64,000 nucleotides of DNA from UBA830 sp038146925 (GCA_038146925.1 JAYQSP010000008.1:186001-250000); one strand, 5' to 3'. Counted from the stretch's first letter, positions 16,334 to 26,276 are shown. The notes: a model not told the origin generated them from the letters alone. Numbers and translations: made by a program.

Positions 16334-19021
16334 TCACGCTTCTTCCGTGGTCGGTGGCGCCTCGGATTTGGCCTTGGTCGCCGACTTGCCCTTCGCCCTG
16401 GCCTTCGACTTGGCTTTGCCCTTCTTGCCCTTGGCCTTCTTCGCTTTCTTCTTCTTGGCTGCCTTCTTGGCTCCGACCTTTTCGGCCCTGGCGGCGATCA
16501 GCTCTATCGCCAGTTCCAGCGACAGCGCCTCCGGTTCCAAGTCACGGGGCAGCGAGGCGTTGATCTTTCCGTGTTTGACGTAAGGTCCGTAACGGCCGTC
16601 GCGCAGCTCGATCGGCTTGCCGTCGTCCGGGTGTTCGCCGATTACCTTGCCGGCAGTCTTCGCCGTGCCGCGCCGGGCCGGCGCCTCGGCGATGATGGTG
16701 ACGGCCCGGTTCAGCCCCACGGTCAGCACGTCGTCGTCATTGCCCAGTTTCACGTAGCGGTCGCCGACCTTCAGATACGGCCCGAAGCGGCCGACGCCGG
16801 CGACGATCATGTCGCCGCTTTCCGGGTGCGGCCCAACCGGACGCGGCAGCGACAGCAGAGTCAGCGCCAGTTCCAGGTCGACGTCGGACGGTACCATGCC
16901 GCGCAGCAATGACTGGCGCTTCGGTTTTTCCTTCGATCCCTTTTCGGCTTCGCCCAGTTGCACGTAAACGCCGAACGGTCCTTTGCGCATGGATACGGGA
17001 AGACCCGTTTCCGGATCGGTGCCCAGTTCTTTCGGGCCGGTGAAGACTTCGTCCTCGTCCTCGTCGCCGGTGACGACGCGCAGTGTCGTGGTGTAGCCGC
17101 AATCGGGGTAGTTCGAACACCCGATAAAGCCGCCGTTGCGGCCGAGTTTCAGCCCCAGCCGGCCGTCTTCGCAGGACGGACATTTGCGCGGGTTGGAACC
17201 GTCTTCGCGTTCCGGGAAGAAATGCGGCCCCAGCTCCGCGTCCAGCGTGTCGATCACGTGAGTGATCCGCAGTTCCTTGGTCTCTTCGATGGCGGCGGAG
17301 AACGCTTCCCAGAAATCGCTCAGAAGTGCCTTCCATTCCATGTCGCCGTTGGACACATCGTCCAGCCGGTCTTCGAGATCGGCCGTAAAGCTGTATTCGA
17401 CGTAGCGCTGAAAGAATTCCGCCAGGAACGCGACCACCATGCGGCCGCGGTCGTGCGGCGTGAAGCGGCGCTGGTCCAGGGTAACATAGTTGCGGTCCTG
17501 CAGTACCTGCAGGATCGACGCATAGGTCGACGGTCGCCCGATGCCGAGTTCTTCCATTTTTCGGACGAGGCTGGCTTCGGTATAGCGCGGCGGCGGCTTG
17601 GTGAAATGCTGCTCCGGCGTCACCGGGCCGCGGCTCATCGCATCGCCTTCCGACATCGGCGGCAGGATGCGGTCGCGCTCGTTGCCGTCCGCCTCGTCGT
17701 CGTTGACCGTGGCGGCGCGTTCGTCCTGGCCTTCCTGATACAGTTTCAGGAATCCGTCGAACTTCACCACGGAACCGTTGGCGCGCAGTACCGTGTTGCC
17801 GTCGGGCGAGGCGATGTCGACCGCCACCTGTTCCATGACGGCGGCTTCCATCTGGCTGGCGACCGCGCGCTTCCAAATCAGGTCGTATAGTTTGCGCTCG
17901 TCCTCGCCCAGATACTGGCGGACTTCGTGGGGTTTGCGACCGAAATCGGTCGGGCGCACAGCCTCGTGGGCCTCCTGCGCGTTCTTGGACTTGTTGCGAT
18001 AGGCATTCGGCGAATCCGGCACGTATTCGTGCCCGTAATCCTGTCCGATCGTGGCGCGGACGGCGACGATGGCTTCCTGCGCCATGTTCACGCTGTCGGT
18101 ACGCATATAGGTGATCAGACCGACCGTATCGCCGCCGATATCGACGCCTTCGTACAGTTTCTGCGCGGTCCGCATGGTGCGGGTCGCACCGAAGCCAAGT
18201 TTGCGCGACGCTTCCTGCTGCATCGTCGATGTGGTGAAGGGCGGCGCGGCGCGGCGGTTGACGGTTTTGCGCTCGACCGATTTGACCCTGTACTCGTGGC
18301 GCTCGATCTCCGCGACGGCGGCCTTCGCGGCCTCTTCGTTGCCGATGTCGTAGCGGTCCAGTTTCCTGCCGCCAAGATGGGTCAGGCGCGCCGGCACCTG
18401 CTTGCCGTCGGCGGTCGTGTATTCGGCGCCGATGGTCCAGTATTCCTGCGGTTTGAAAACCTCGATCTCGGCTTCGCGTTCGCAGATCAGCCGCAGGGCG
18501 ACCGACTGCACGCGTCCGGCCGACTTGGAACCCGGCAGCTTCCGCCACAATACCGGCGACAGACTGAAGCCCACCAGATAATCAAGCGCACGACGCGCTA
18601 GGTAGGCGTCGATCAGTTCCTGGTTCAGCTCTCTCGGGTTGGCAAGCGCCTCGATCACCGCGTTTTTGGTGACCTCGTGAAACACCACGCGTTTGACGTC
18701 GATGCCGTCCAGCGCCTTGCGTTCGTTCAGAATCTCCTGCACGTGCCAGGAAATCGCCTCGCCCTCCCGGTCCGGGTCGGTCGCGAGATACAGGTGGTCC
18801 GCGCCCTTGATGGCGTCCTGGATGGCCTGGATGTTCTTTTCGGCGCGCGGGTCGACCGTCCATACCATGCGGAATCCGTCGTCCGGCTGTACCGAGCCGT
18901 CCTTGGACACCAGGTCGCGCACGTGTCCGACGCTCGCCAGGACCTTGTAGCCCGAGCCGAGATACTTGTTGATGGTCTTTGCCTTGGCAGGCGATTCAAC
19001 GACGACGACGTCCATGGCCAC
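16334..19021 (-). CDS. topA: DNA topoisomerase I
   Basis: Type IA topoisomerase of 895 residues that relaxes negative supercoils. TOPRIM at the N-terminus reads VVVESPAKAKTINKYLGSG, with DPDREGEAISWHV further on. The active-site region GLITYMRTDSVN holds the catalytic Tyr (about residue 306). One C4 zinc finger is visible (CPSCEDG ... GCSNYPDC, about 612-640). Further Toprim-C repeats follow. The tail is a long Lys/Ala-rich segment, typical of alphaproteobacteria. ATG 19015 (M3) is an alternative start. dprA is 54 bp upstream on the same strand. Confidence 0.97.
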   Translation of the reverse strand: MAMDVVVVESPAKAKTINKYLGSGYKVLASVGHVRDLVSKDGSVQPDDGFRMVWTVDPRAEKNIQAIQDAIKGADHLYLATDPDREGEAISWHVQEILNERKALDGIDVKRVVFHEVTKNAVIEALANPRELNQELIDAYLARRALDYLVGFSLSPVLWRKLPGSKSAGRVQSVALRLICEREAEIEVFKPQEYWTIGAEYTTADGKQVPARLTHLGGRKLDRYDIGNEEAAKAAVAEIERHEYRVKSVERKTVNRRAAPPFTTSTMQQEASRKLGFGATRTMRTAQKLYEGVDIGGDTVGLITYMRTDSVNMAQEAIVAVRATIGQDYGHEYVPDSPNAYRNKSKNAQEAHEAVRPTDFGRKPHEVRQYLGEDERKLYDLIWKRAVASQMEAAVMEQVAVDIASPDGNTVLRANGSVVKFDGFLKLYQEGQDERAATVNDDEADGNERDRILPPMSEGDAMSRGPVTPEQHFTKPPPRYTEASLVRKMEELGIGRPSTYASILQVLQDRNYVTLDQRRFTPHDRGRMVVAFLAEFFQRYVEYSFTADLEDRLDDVSNGDMEWKALLSDFWEAFSAAIEETKELRITHVIDTLDAELGPHFFPEREDGSNPRKCPSCEDGRLGLKLGRNGGFIGCSNYPDCGYTTTLRVVTGDEDEDEVFTGPKELGTDPETGLPVSMRKGPFGVYVQLGEAEKGSKEKPKRQSLLRGMVPSDVDLELALTLLSLPRPVGPHPESGDMIVAGVGRFGPYLKVGDRYVKLGNDDDVLTVGLNRAVTIIAEAPARRGTAKTAGKVIGEHPDDGKPIELRDGRYGPYVKHGKINASLPRDLEPEALSLELAIELIAARAEKVGAKKAAKKKKAKKAKGKKGKAKSKARAKGKSATKAKSEAPPTTEEA

Positions 19022-19075
19022 CGAAAATTCTGTTTGCGGTCAACGCACCGTAGTGCCGGTTGGTTGCCGGAATGT

Positions 19076-20197
19076 TTACAAAATCAGCGACACCCGGTTC
19101 CCCGGATGACGCTCGATCCGGCCCGAAAGCTCCAATTCCAGCAGGATGCTCCGGACCGAGGCGGCAGACATGTGGCACTCGCGAACCAGTTCGTCAACAC
19201 CTGTTGGCGCGGCCCCCAGCAATTTTACGATTTCGACGTGCCCGGATTCGGGCGGTATTTCGACTTTCGTTTCAACGGGTTCGAAAGATACGGCGCGGCG
19301 CGGCAGGGGCGCGGGTTTCAGCATCTGGCGTTCTAGCATATCGATCACGTCGTCGGCGCTTTCGGTGAGGACGGCGCCCTGGCGGATCAGATCGTTGGTG
19401 CCGCGGCATCGCGGATCGCGTGGCGAGCCGGGCACGGCGAACACCTCCCGTCCCTGTTCCAGCGCCAGTCGCGCCGTGATCAGCGATCCCGATTTTTTCG
19501 CCGCTTCGACGACGAGTACGCCGCCTGCGAGACCGGAGATCAGCCGGTTGCGCGCGGGAAAATGCCGCGCCGTAGGCTGAGTCCCGACAGGCTGGTCGGA
19601 CACGATGGCCCCGGTCTCGCCGATCCGGGCCTGCAGATCCGCGTGTTCCGGCGGATAGATCACATCGATGCCCCCCGCGACTGCCGCGACCGTCCCGGTG
19701 GCAAGCGCGCCCTTATGCGCCGCCCCGTCAATCCCGCGCGCCAGACCCGAGACGACAATATACCCGGCGGCCCCCAGTTCGGCGGCGATGTCCTCCGCGA
19801 AACGCCGGGCGTTGGTCGACGCGTTCCGCGCGCCCACAATGGCAATCATCGGCTTTTGCAGAGTATCGGCGTCTCCCTTGACGAACAGGACCGGCGGCGG
19901 ATCGGCGATGGTCGATAGCGGGTGCGGATATTCGGCTTCGCACAGCGCGATCATGCGTCCGCCCGCGTGGGCGAGCCGGTCGAGTTCGGCGTGAATATCA
20001 TCCACCGGCGGCGCGACCAGCTTGCGTCTTCCTTTCGCGCGGCGCGCAATCTCGGGAAGTTCTGCGATCGCCGCGGCAGGATCGCCGAAGCGTTCGACAA
20101 GCTCGATAAAGGTGCGGGATCCCACGGACGGCGTGCGAATCAAACGAAGCCAGTCGATTCGTTGCGCATCCGTCAGCGATATGGGGACATGTTTCAT
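19076..20197 (-). CDS. dprA: DNA-processing protein DprA
   Basis: A 373-residue DprA/Smf protein that loads RecA on incoming single-stranded DNA during transformation. A SAM-like N-terminal region (WLRLIRTPSVGSRTFIELV) is followed by the extended Rossmann fold with IVGARNASTNARR, SGLARGIDGAAHKGAL (about 160-175) and GGVLVVEAAKKSGSLITAR. The C-terminal winged helix (DML1-like, residues about 305-370) is present, so the protein is full-length. It lies 31 bp downstream of plsY on the same strand. Confidence 0.95.
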   Translation of the reverse strand: MKHVPISLTDAQRIDWLRLIRTPSVGSRTFIELVERFGDPAAAIAELPEIARRAKGRRKLVAPPVDDIHAELDRLAHAGGRMIALCEAEYPHPLSTIADPPPVLFVKGDADTLQKPMIAIVGARNASTNARRFAEDIAAELGAAGYIVVSGLARGIDGAAHKGALATGTVAAVAGGIDVIYPPEHADLQARIGETGAIVSDQPVGTQPTARHFPARNRLISGLAGGVLVVEAAKKSGSLITARLALEQGREVFAVPGSPRDPRCRGTNDLIRQGAVLTESADDVIDMLERQMLKPAPLPRRAVSFEPVETKVEIPPESGHVEIVKLLGAAPTGVDELVRECHMSAASVRSILLELELSGRIERHPGNRVSLIL

Positions 20198-20228
20198 GTC
20201 CTGACGATGGAATCGGCGGGCGGACAGG

Positions 20229-20849
20229 TCAACCCTTGCGGGAAAACGTGATTTTCGATTCCTCGCCCCGGATCAGGCGCCCGATGTTTTCGCGGTGGCG
20301 CAGCCATACCAGGATCGCCATCGCGATGGCGAATTCCGTGCGCTGCGGATCGGCGAGCCACCACATATATAAAGGCGCCGCCGCGAGGGCGAGCAGCGCC
20401 GACAGCGACGAAAAGCGGAACAGGAATGCCGCCAGCAGCCAGGTGCCGCAGGCCAGCGCGCCGACCGGCGGAGACAGGGCCAGCAGGATGCCCAGCGCCG
20501 TCGCCACGCCTTTTCCGCCGCGAAATCCAAGCCACACCGGAAACAGATGTCCCAGCAAGGATCCGGCGGCGGCGACAATCGCGATATCGGGTCCGTATGA
20601 TTTGGCGATCAGAACGGCCACCGCGCCCTTGGCGCCGTCAAGGATCAGCGTTGCGGCAGCGAGTTTCTTGTTGCCGGTGCGGAGCACGTTGGTCGCGCCG
20701 ATATTGCCCGATCCGATCTTGCGGACATCGCCCATCCCCGCCAGTTTCGTCAGCACCAGCCCGAACGGGATCGAGCCCAGCAGGTAGGCGGCACCGAGTG
20801 CGGTGAGGATGTATGGCCAGCTATGGGCCCAGCTGATCGGATCGATCAT
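20229..20849 (-). CDS. plsY: Glycerol-3-phosphate acyltransferase PlsY
   Basis: A 206-residue inner-membrane enzyme that acylates glycerol-3-phosphate from acyl-phosphate, the first step of phospholipid synthesis. Conserved segments are LLGSIPFGLVLTKL, IGSGNIGATNVLRTGNKKLA and GHLFPVWLGFRGGKGVAT. About five membrane segments can be seen. The start overlaps the stop of the upstream dihydroorotase-like gene (ATGA), so the two are translationally coupled. Confidence 0.94.
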   Translation of the reverse strand: MIDPISWAHSWPYILTALGAAYLLGSIPFGLVLTKLAGMGDVRKIGSGNIGATNVLRTGNKKLAAATLILDGAKGAVAVLIAKSYGPDIAIVAAAGSLLGHLFPVWLGFRGGKGVATALGILLALSPPVGALACGTWLLAAFLFRFSSLSALLALAAAPLYMWWLADPQRTEFAIAMAILVWLRHRENIGRLIRGEESKITFSRKG

Positions 20850-22147
20850 CGATCAGTCGATCGGGAATGGACGTGCCGCCCCCCGACGACAGTGCACATC
20901 GCCATGCCTTTGACGGGATGGTCGTCGAACGGCGTGTTCTTGGACTTGCTCTGCAGCATGTCCGCCCGGACGGTCCACTTGCGGTCCGGGTCGAAAATCG
21001 TGAAGTCCGCCGGCCGCCCGGCTTCGAGCCTGCCTTCCTTCATGTCCAGCAGGCGCGCCGGCGCCGATGTCATCCGGCCGACCAGGTCGATCAGGGGGAT
21101 GTTCTCGTCATGGTGCAGGGCCAGCGTCAGCGGCAGCAGTGTCTCGAGCCCCACGATCCCGGTTTCGGCCTGCAGGAAGGGCAGGCGCTTGGAATCCTGA
21201 TCCTGCGGCCGGTGATCCGAGGCAATGACGTCGATGGTGCCGTCGCGCACGCCCTCAATGACCGCAAGCCGGTCCGCTTCGTCGCGCAGCGGGGGAGAGA
21301 CCTTGGTGAAGGTCCGGTAGTCCATTACCGAACTGTCGTTCAGCGTGAAATAATGCGGCGCCGTATCGCAGGTCACGGGCAGGCCGCGGCTTTTTGCCTG
21401 CCGGATGGCGTCGATGGCGGCGGCAGTGGACACGTGCGCGGCGTGGTAGCGCGCGCCGGTCAGTTCCACCAGCCGCAGATCGCGTTCGATCATCATCACT
21501 TCTGCACAGGCGGGAATGCCCGCCAGTCCCAGCCGCGTCGCCATCTCGCCTTCGTTCATCTGGCCATTGCGGGCGAGTCGCGGCTCTTCCGGGTGCTGAA
21601 CGATCAGCAGATCGAACGTCGCCGCATAGGATAACGCACGTCGCATCACCAGCGCATCGGCGAGCGCCCGGTCGCCGTCGGTAAACGCCAGCGCGCCCGC
21701 TTCCGACAGGATGCCGAATTCCGACAGCTCGCCGCCTTCGCGGTTCCGGGTGATCGTGCCATAGGCGTAGATCTTGACGATATTGGTCTCGCGCGCGCGC
21801 CGGGCGATGAATTCCAGCACCGAAATGTTGTCGATCGGCGTGTCGGCATCGGGCAGGCAGACGATCGATGTGACGCCGCCGGCCGCCGCCGCCGCGCTGG
21901 CGGACTCGAAGCTTTCCTTGTGTTCGCCGCCCGGTTCCGGCAGATGGACCCTCATGTCGATCAGACCGGGCGCCAGGCAGTATTCCTGGCAATCGACGAT
22001 GCGCGCATCTTCCGGCGCGCCGCCGTTGAACAGGCCGGGACCCCAGTTCAGGATCTTGTTGCCTTCGATCAGCACGCCGCCCGGCGCGTCGGTGCCGCTG
22101 GCCGGGTCGATCAGCCGCGCGTTGATATAGGCCGTGCGGCCGGTCAC
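20846..22147 (-). CDS. pyrC: Dihydroorotase-like protein, probably non-catalytic (PyrC'/PyrX type)
   Basis: Amidohydrolase-fold protein of about 433 residues encoded directly after pyrB (GTGA overlap; start GTG 22147). Its key residues differ from active class I dihydroorotase. The metal motif DxHxHxR reads DMRVHLP (about residues 60-68): the first His is Arg and the substrate Arg is Pro. PNT reads PDADTP. The late TDHAPH reads SDHRPQ. HAAHVST and SPPLR are kept. In Pseudomonas a similar inactive paralogue is a structural partner of aspartate transcarbamoylase. Loss of activity here is inferred, not shown. A separate catalytic dihydroorotase would be needed elsewhere in the genome. Confidence 0.85.
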   Translation of the reverse strand: MTGRTAYINARLIDPASGTDAPGGVLIEGNKILNWGPGLFNGGAPEDARIVDCQEYCLAPGLIDMRVHLPEPGGEHKESFESASAAAAAGGVTSIVCLPDADTPIDNISVLEFIARRARETNIVKIYAYGTITRNREGGELSEFGILSEAGALAFTDGDRALADALVMRRALSYAATFDLLIVQHPEEPRLARNGQMNEGEMATRLGLAGIPACAEVMMIERDLRLVELTGARYHAAHVSTAAAIDAIRQAKSRGLPVTCDTAPHYFTLNDSSVMDYRTFTKVSPPLRDEADRLAVIEGVRDGTIDVIASDHRPQDQDSKRLPFLQAETGIVGLETLLPLTLALHHDENIPLIDLVGRMTSAPARLLDMKEGRLEAGRPADFTIFDPDRKWTVRADMLQSKSKNTPFDDHPVKGMAMCTVVGGRHVHSRSTDR

Positions 22148-23124
22148 GCGCCGGACCCGTTCGTATTGCGCGACAGGTTCCTGGTCACGATGTCGAGACA
22201 CGCCATACGCACCGCCACGCCCATTTCGACCTGTTCGTGAATGACGCTGCGGTGGATGTCGTCGGCCAGTTCGGAATCGATTTCGATGCCGCGGTTCATC
22301 GGTCCCGGATGCATGATCAGCGCATCGGGTTTGGCGACCGCCAGCTTTTTGCGGTCGAGACCGAAAAAGCGGAAATACTCGCGCGTGGACGGAACGTAGG
22401 AACCCTGCATGCGTTCGGTCTGCAGGCGCAGCATCATGATGATGTCGGCGTCGCGGATGCCGTCTTCCATGCGGTGATGGATTTCGACGCCGAATTTATC
22501 GATCGCCGCCGGCAGCAGGGTCTTTGGCGCGACCAGACGCACATGCGCGCCCATCGTGTTCAGCAGGTAAATGTTGGAACGCGCCACCCGCGAATGGGTG
22601 ATGTCGCCGCAGATCGCGACGGTCAGCCCTTCCAGCGAGTGTTTTCGCCGCCGGATGGTCAGCGCGTCGAGCAGCGCCTGGGTCGGGTGTTCGTGGCTGC
22701 CGTCCCCCGCGTTCAGGACCGAACAGGTAACCTTCTCGCTCAACAACTGGACGGCGCCGGAATCCCCGTGGCGAACTGTGAGGACGTCCGGATGCATGGC
22801 GTTCAGCGTCATCGCGGTGTCGATCAGGGTTTCGCCTTTTTTGATCGCGCTGGAACTGACTGACATGTTGATGACGTCGGCGCCGAGCCGCTTGCCCGCC
22901 AGTTCGAACGACGTGCGCGTGCGGGTGGAGTTCTCGAAGAAGACGTTGATCAGCGTACGGCCGCGCAGGATCGAGCTCTTCTTGTCGTCCTGACGGTTCT
23001 GTTCGATATAGGATTCCGATAGGTCGAGGAGGGATTCGATCTCCTCTTTGGGAACGCCTTCCATGCCGAGGATATGCCGTCTCGGCGGCTGGAGGTTTTC
23101 TGTGGGTACCGTTTCAGCCATCAA
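22144..23124 (-). CDS. pyrB: Aspartate carbamoyltransferase catalytic subunit
   Basis: A 326-residue enzyme for the committed step of pyrimidine synthesis. The carbamoyl-phosphate site is FENSTRTRTSFELAGKRLGA (about 57-76). The second loop SSAIKKGETLIDT and HPTQALLDALTI are present, as are MMLRLQTERM and HPGPMNRGIEI near the C-terminus. No regulatory subunit gene (pyrI) is next to it; instead the inactive dihydroorotase-like gene follows with a four-base overlap, as in organisms where ATCase forms a large PyrB-PyrC' complex. Confidence 0.96.
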   Translation of the reverse strand: MMAETVPTENLQPPRRHILGMEGVPKEEIESLLDLSESYIEQNRQDDKKSSILRGRTLINVFFENSTRTRTSFELAGKRLGADVINMSVSSSAIKKGETLIDTAMTLNAMHPDVLTVRHGDSGAVQLLSEKVTCSVLNAGDGSHEHPTQALLDALTIRRRKHSLEGLTVAICGDITHSRVARSNIYLLNTMGAHVRLVAPKTLLPAAIDKFGVEIHHRMEDGIRDADIIMMLRLQTERMQGSYVPSTREYFRFFGLDRKKLAVAKPDALIMHPGPMNRGIEIDSELADDIHRSVIHEQVEMGVAVRMACLDIVTRNLSRNTNGSGA

Positions 23125-23203
23125 AGCCCGTTTATAGGTATCGCGAAGGTGAGCGACAACCCGCTACCGACGTCCCCGATTCGGGACCGGCGCCGCCTGT
23201 GAG

Positions 23204-24424
23204 TTACTTGCCTTCCGCGACTCCGTCGGCGTTCAGCCGCGAAATCTCGTCGTCCTTAATGCCCAGCACGTCGCGCAGGACCTCGCCGGTATGTTCGCCG
23301 CGGACAGGCGGCGGGCGGCGATAGGTGACAGGCGTCTCCGACATTTTCGCGGGCGCGGCGACCAGCTTGACCGAGCCCGAAAGCGGGTGCGGCATCTCGA
23401 TCTCCATGCCCCGTTCCCGCACGTGTTTGTCGGCGAAGACCCGGTCCAGCGTGTTGATCGGCCCGCACGGCACGCCGGCGGCTTCCAGCGCGACGACCCA
23501 GTCGTCGGTGGTGCGTTTGGCAAACAGCTCGCGCACCATCGGCAGCAGCTTGTCGCGGTTGCGGATGCGCGCCGGGTTGGTGGCGTAGTCGGGATTTGCC
23601 GCCAGTTCGGGGCGGCCCGCCACTTCGCAGAACTTGGCGAACTGGCCGTCATTGCCGGCGGCGAGGATCACATGGCCGTCGGCGGTGGCGAAGACCTCGT
23701 AGGGCACGACGTTGGCATGGGCGTTGCCGTGGCGCGCCGGATTTTCGCCGGTGTTGAGATATTCGACGGCGTGATAGTAGAGCCAGGATATCTGCGTTTC
23801 GAACAGCGACAGGTCGATATGCTGGCCCTGGCCGGTCCCGTCGCGGTGGCGCAGCGCGGCGAGAATGGCCGTTGAGGCGTGCATGCCCGTCATGACGTCG
23901 GCGATCCCGATCCCGGTTTTCATCGGCATGCCGTCGGGTTCGCCCGTCACCGACATTATGCCGCCCATGCCCTGGGCCAGAAAATCGTATCCCGCCCGGT
24001 CGCGATAGGGGCCGGTCTGGCCGAAACCGGTGATGGAGCAGTAAATCAGCGACGGAAACTCGTCGCGCAGATCGTCGTAGCCGAGGCCGTAGCGCGCCAG
24101 CGCGCCGACGCGGAAATTCTCGATCAGCACGTCGCATTTCGCCAGCAGGCGGCGAACCAGGCGCTGGCCTTCCGGCTTGGCGATGTCGATGGCGACCGAG
24201 CGCTTGTTGCGGTTAGCGCAGAGATAGAACGTGCTTTCTTCCGTGTCGTTGCCGTCCGCATCCTTGACGAAGGGCGGGCCCCAGCTGCGCGTGTCGTCGC
24301 CGGCGCCGGGTTTTTCGATTTTGATGACGTCGGCGCCGTAATCGCCGAGCAACTGCGTGCACACGGGACCGGCGAGAATGCGGCTGAGATCGAGGATGCG
24401 GATCCCCGCGAGCGGTCCGGGCAT
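23204..24424 (-). CDS. Class III (CaiB/BaiF) CoA-transferase
   Basis: A 406-residue family III CoA-transferase, which moves CoA between organic acids through an aspartyl-CoA thioester. The N-terminus GIRILDLSRILAGPVCTQLL, the ANRNKRSVAIDIAKPEG segment and GYDFLAQGMGGIMS, with the catalytic-Asp region near residue 165-180 (TGIGIADVMTGMHA), are typical. Substrates cannot be deduced. It is 9 bp after the flavin reductase gene and close to an LLM oxidoreductase, so the three may act in one catabolic pathway. Confidence 0.9.
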   Translation of the reverse strand: MPGPLAGIRILDLSRILAGPVCTQLLGDYGADVIKIEKPGAGDDTRSWGPPFVKDADGNDTEESTFYLCANRNKRSVAIDIAKPEGQRLVRRLLAKCDVLIENFRVGALARYGLGYDDLRDEFPSLIYCSITGFGQTGPYRDRAGYDFLAQGMGGIMSVTGEPDGMPMKTGIGIADVMTGMHASTAILAALRHRDGTGQGQHIDLSLFETQISWLYYHAVEYLNTGENPARHGNAHANVVPYEVFATADGHVILAAGNDGQFAKFCEVAGRPELAANPDYATNPARIRNRDKLLPMVRELFAKRTTDDWVVALEAAGVPCGPINTLDRVFADKHVRERGMEIEMPHPLSGSVKLVAAPAKMSETPVTYRRPPPVRGEHTGEVLRDVLGIKDDEISRLNADGVAEGK

Positions 24425-24433
24425 GGGCGGCGT

Positions 24434-25096
24434 TTACTCCGCTGCCTGCTGCGGCTTGCCGAATTCTTCTTCCGGCGTGCGCTTTTCCATCTGGAAGATC
24501 ACGCTCTCGTCGGTCCAAGCGTAATCCTTGTAGCCGAGACGCGACAGCGGCTTGTAGCGGGCGACGTCGAAAATGCCGTCTTCGGTGATCGCGTCGTCGG
24601 CGATATGTACGCCGACCACGACGCCGAACACCGCATGATGGTTCGACATGGCGTCGTGCCCCGGCAGTTCGACGATCTGGTGCAGCCTGCATTCCAGATG
24701 CACCGGCGCGCCCTTGATCCGCGGCGGCGCGACCAGTTTCGACGGCAGGGGCTCCAGACCGGTCTCGGCCATCTCGTCGACCGTGCGATCGACGATCAGC
24801 CCTGTATTGTTCATCTGCTCGCGCTGGTCCCAGGTCGCCATGTTGTAGACGAATTCTCCGGTCGCCCGCACGTTGGCGACCGAATCTTTTTCCTTCTGGT
24901 CCTCCGCATGGCCGCCGGCGGAAAACAGCACGTAGGGAGGGCTGTAGCTCAGAATATTGAAAAAGCTGTAGGGCGCTGCGTTGACCAGCCCGTCGGCATT
25001 GATCGACGTGATCCAGCCGATTGGGCGCGGCACCACGCAGGCCTTGATCGGATTGTAGGGCAGGCCGTGGTCGTTCTTTTCGGTTTCGTAATACAT
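24434..25096 (-). CDS. Flavin reductase family protein (FMN-binding split barrel)
   Basis: A 220-residue protein with the flavin-reductase-like split barrel. VVPRPIGWITSINADGLVNAAPYSFFN (start of the FMN-binding fold, about residues 21-47) and VLFSAGG are typical. HLECRLHQIVELPGHDAM and VVVGVHIADD are also usual for this family. It may supply reduced flavin to the nearby LLM-class monooxygenase-like enzyme (25154-26218), but that pairing is inferred from location only. Confidence 0.87.
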   Translation of the reverse strand: MYYETEKNDHGLPYNPIKACVVPRPIGWITSINADGLVNAAPYSFFNILSYSPPYVLFSAGGHAEDQKEKDSVANVRATGEFVYNMATWDQREQMNNTGLIVDRTVDEMAETGLEPLPSKLVAPPRIKGAPVHLECRLHQIVELPGHDAMSNHHAVFGVVVGVHIADDAITEDGIFDVARYKPLSRLGYKDYAWTDESVIFQMEKRTPEEEFGKPQQAAE

Positions 25097-25153
25097 TGTG
25101 TTGCCGTCTTTCCGGGAGAGATATCGGGAATTACCACGACGCCGGTTCCGCGT

Positions 25154-26218
25154 CTAAACCCCCTCGATCACGTCCGCCCATTTCTCCACCATCTCGGGCA
25201 GAACGGTGCGGACATGGGTGGTGAAGGTGGTGTAGCCCATGTCTTCCAGCGCGCGGAGCTTGTCGCGGAGTTCCTCCTTTGTGCCCGACAGCGTTGTTGC
25301 GCGGATGAAATCCCCGCCGATCAGATGTTCTTCCTCCGGCCGGACGGTCATCAGGTGGTTCTTGTGATTGGCGAGATAGCGGGCGTGCGCCGGTTCGTAA
25401 CGCTCGTAGATTTTCCGGTATTCGTCGACAAGCCGCGCCAGTTCCGGCGGCGGCTTGTGGCCGATGGAGCCGAATTCGGCTTCCTCGGCCAGATTGTGCA
25501 GCGTAATCGCGCTCGACGGGCCGGCCTCGGCGCGGACGTAATCGGCATCCCAGTCGTCCGGTTTCGCCAGCACGGTGCCGCCGCAATTGGCGGTGGCTTT
25601 CAGATCGGCGAGATCGCGACCCGCCCCGGTCCACGCGGCTTTCATATCGTCCATCGCGGCCTGCGCGCGGTCCAGATTGCCGACCGTGTTGGTCCAGGCA
25701 TAGCCGCGTTCGGCCACCATGCGCCGCCCGCGCGGGCCCAGCGCCGAGACCGTGATCGGCACCGGGTCCTTGATGTTGATCAGTTCCAGTTCCGGGTTCA
25801 TGAAGCGGACGGGATGCATCCCGCCTTCTATTTCGGCCTCGACCAGTTCGCCCGCCAGAAGTTTTTCGACGACCTCGATCCAGTCGAACATGTCGGCCAG
25901 CTTCATCGGGCCGAGCCCCATGGTGCGACGCCCGGTAAAGCCGGTGCCGACGCCCATGTGAATGCGCCCCGGCGCGATGGCGTTCAGGCTGGCCAGCGCG
26001 CTGGCCGCCACCGGCGCCAGCCGGTTCGACGGGATGATCACGCCCGTTCCGAGGTGGATCCTGTCGGTCTTCATCGCCGCGGCGGTCATGGACACGAACA
26101 TGTCCGCATTGATCAGCTGGGAATCGATGAACGACGCGTAATCGAAGCCGAGTTCCTCGGCCCGTTTGACCAGTTTCCAGGAATCCCAGGACGGTGCGAT
26201 GTTGATGCCGAATTTCAT
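25154..26218 (-). CDS. LLM-class flavin-dependent oxidoreductase
   Basis: A luciferase-like TIM-barrel oxidoreductase of 354 residues. MKFGINIAPSWDSWKLVKRA opens strand 1; then HLGTGVIIPSNRLAPVAASA, RIHMGVGTGFTGRRTMG and VSALGPRGRRMVAERGYAW are characteristic. It resembles the F420- or FMN-dependent branch; which cofactor it uses cannot be told from sequence. ATG 26218 is preferred because the protein fold begins there; an ATG 36 bases upstream extends it without conserved sequence. Confidence 0.88.
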   Translation of the reverse strand: MKFGINIAPSWDSWKLVKRAEELGFDYASFIDSQLINADMFVSMTAAAMKTDRIHLGTGVIIPSNRLAPVAASALASLNAIAPGRIHMGVGTGFTGRRTMGLGPMKLADMFDWIEVVEKLLAGELVEAEIEGGMHPVRFMNPELELINIKDPVPITVSALGPRGRRMVAERGYAWTNTVGNLDRAQAAMDDMKAAWTGAGRDLADLKATANCGGTVLAKPDDWDADYVRAEAGPSSAITLHNLAEEAEFGSIGHKPPPELARLVDEYRKIYERYEPAHARYLANHKNHLMTVRPEEEHLIGGDFIRATTLSGTKEELRDKLRALEDMGYTTFTTHVRTVLPEMVEKWADVIEGV

Positions 26219-26276
26219 GACACCGATTAGAGCGGAATACGGCGCATTGAGCAATTGGGGGGCGCGGGGATCTTAG

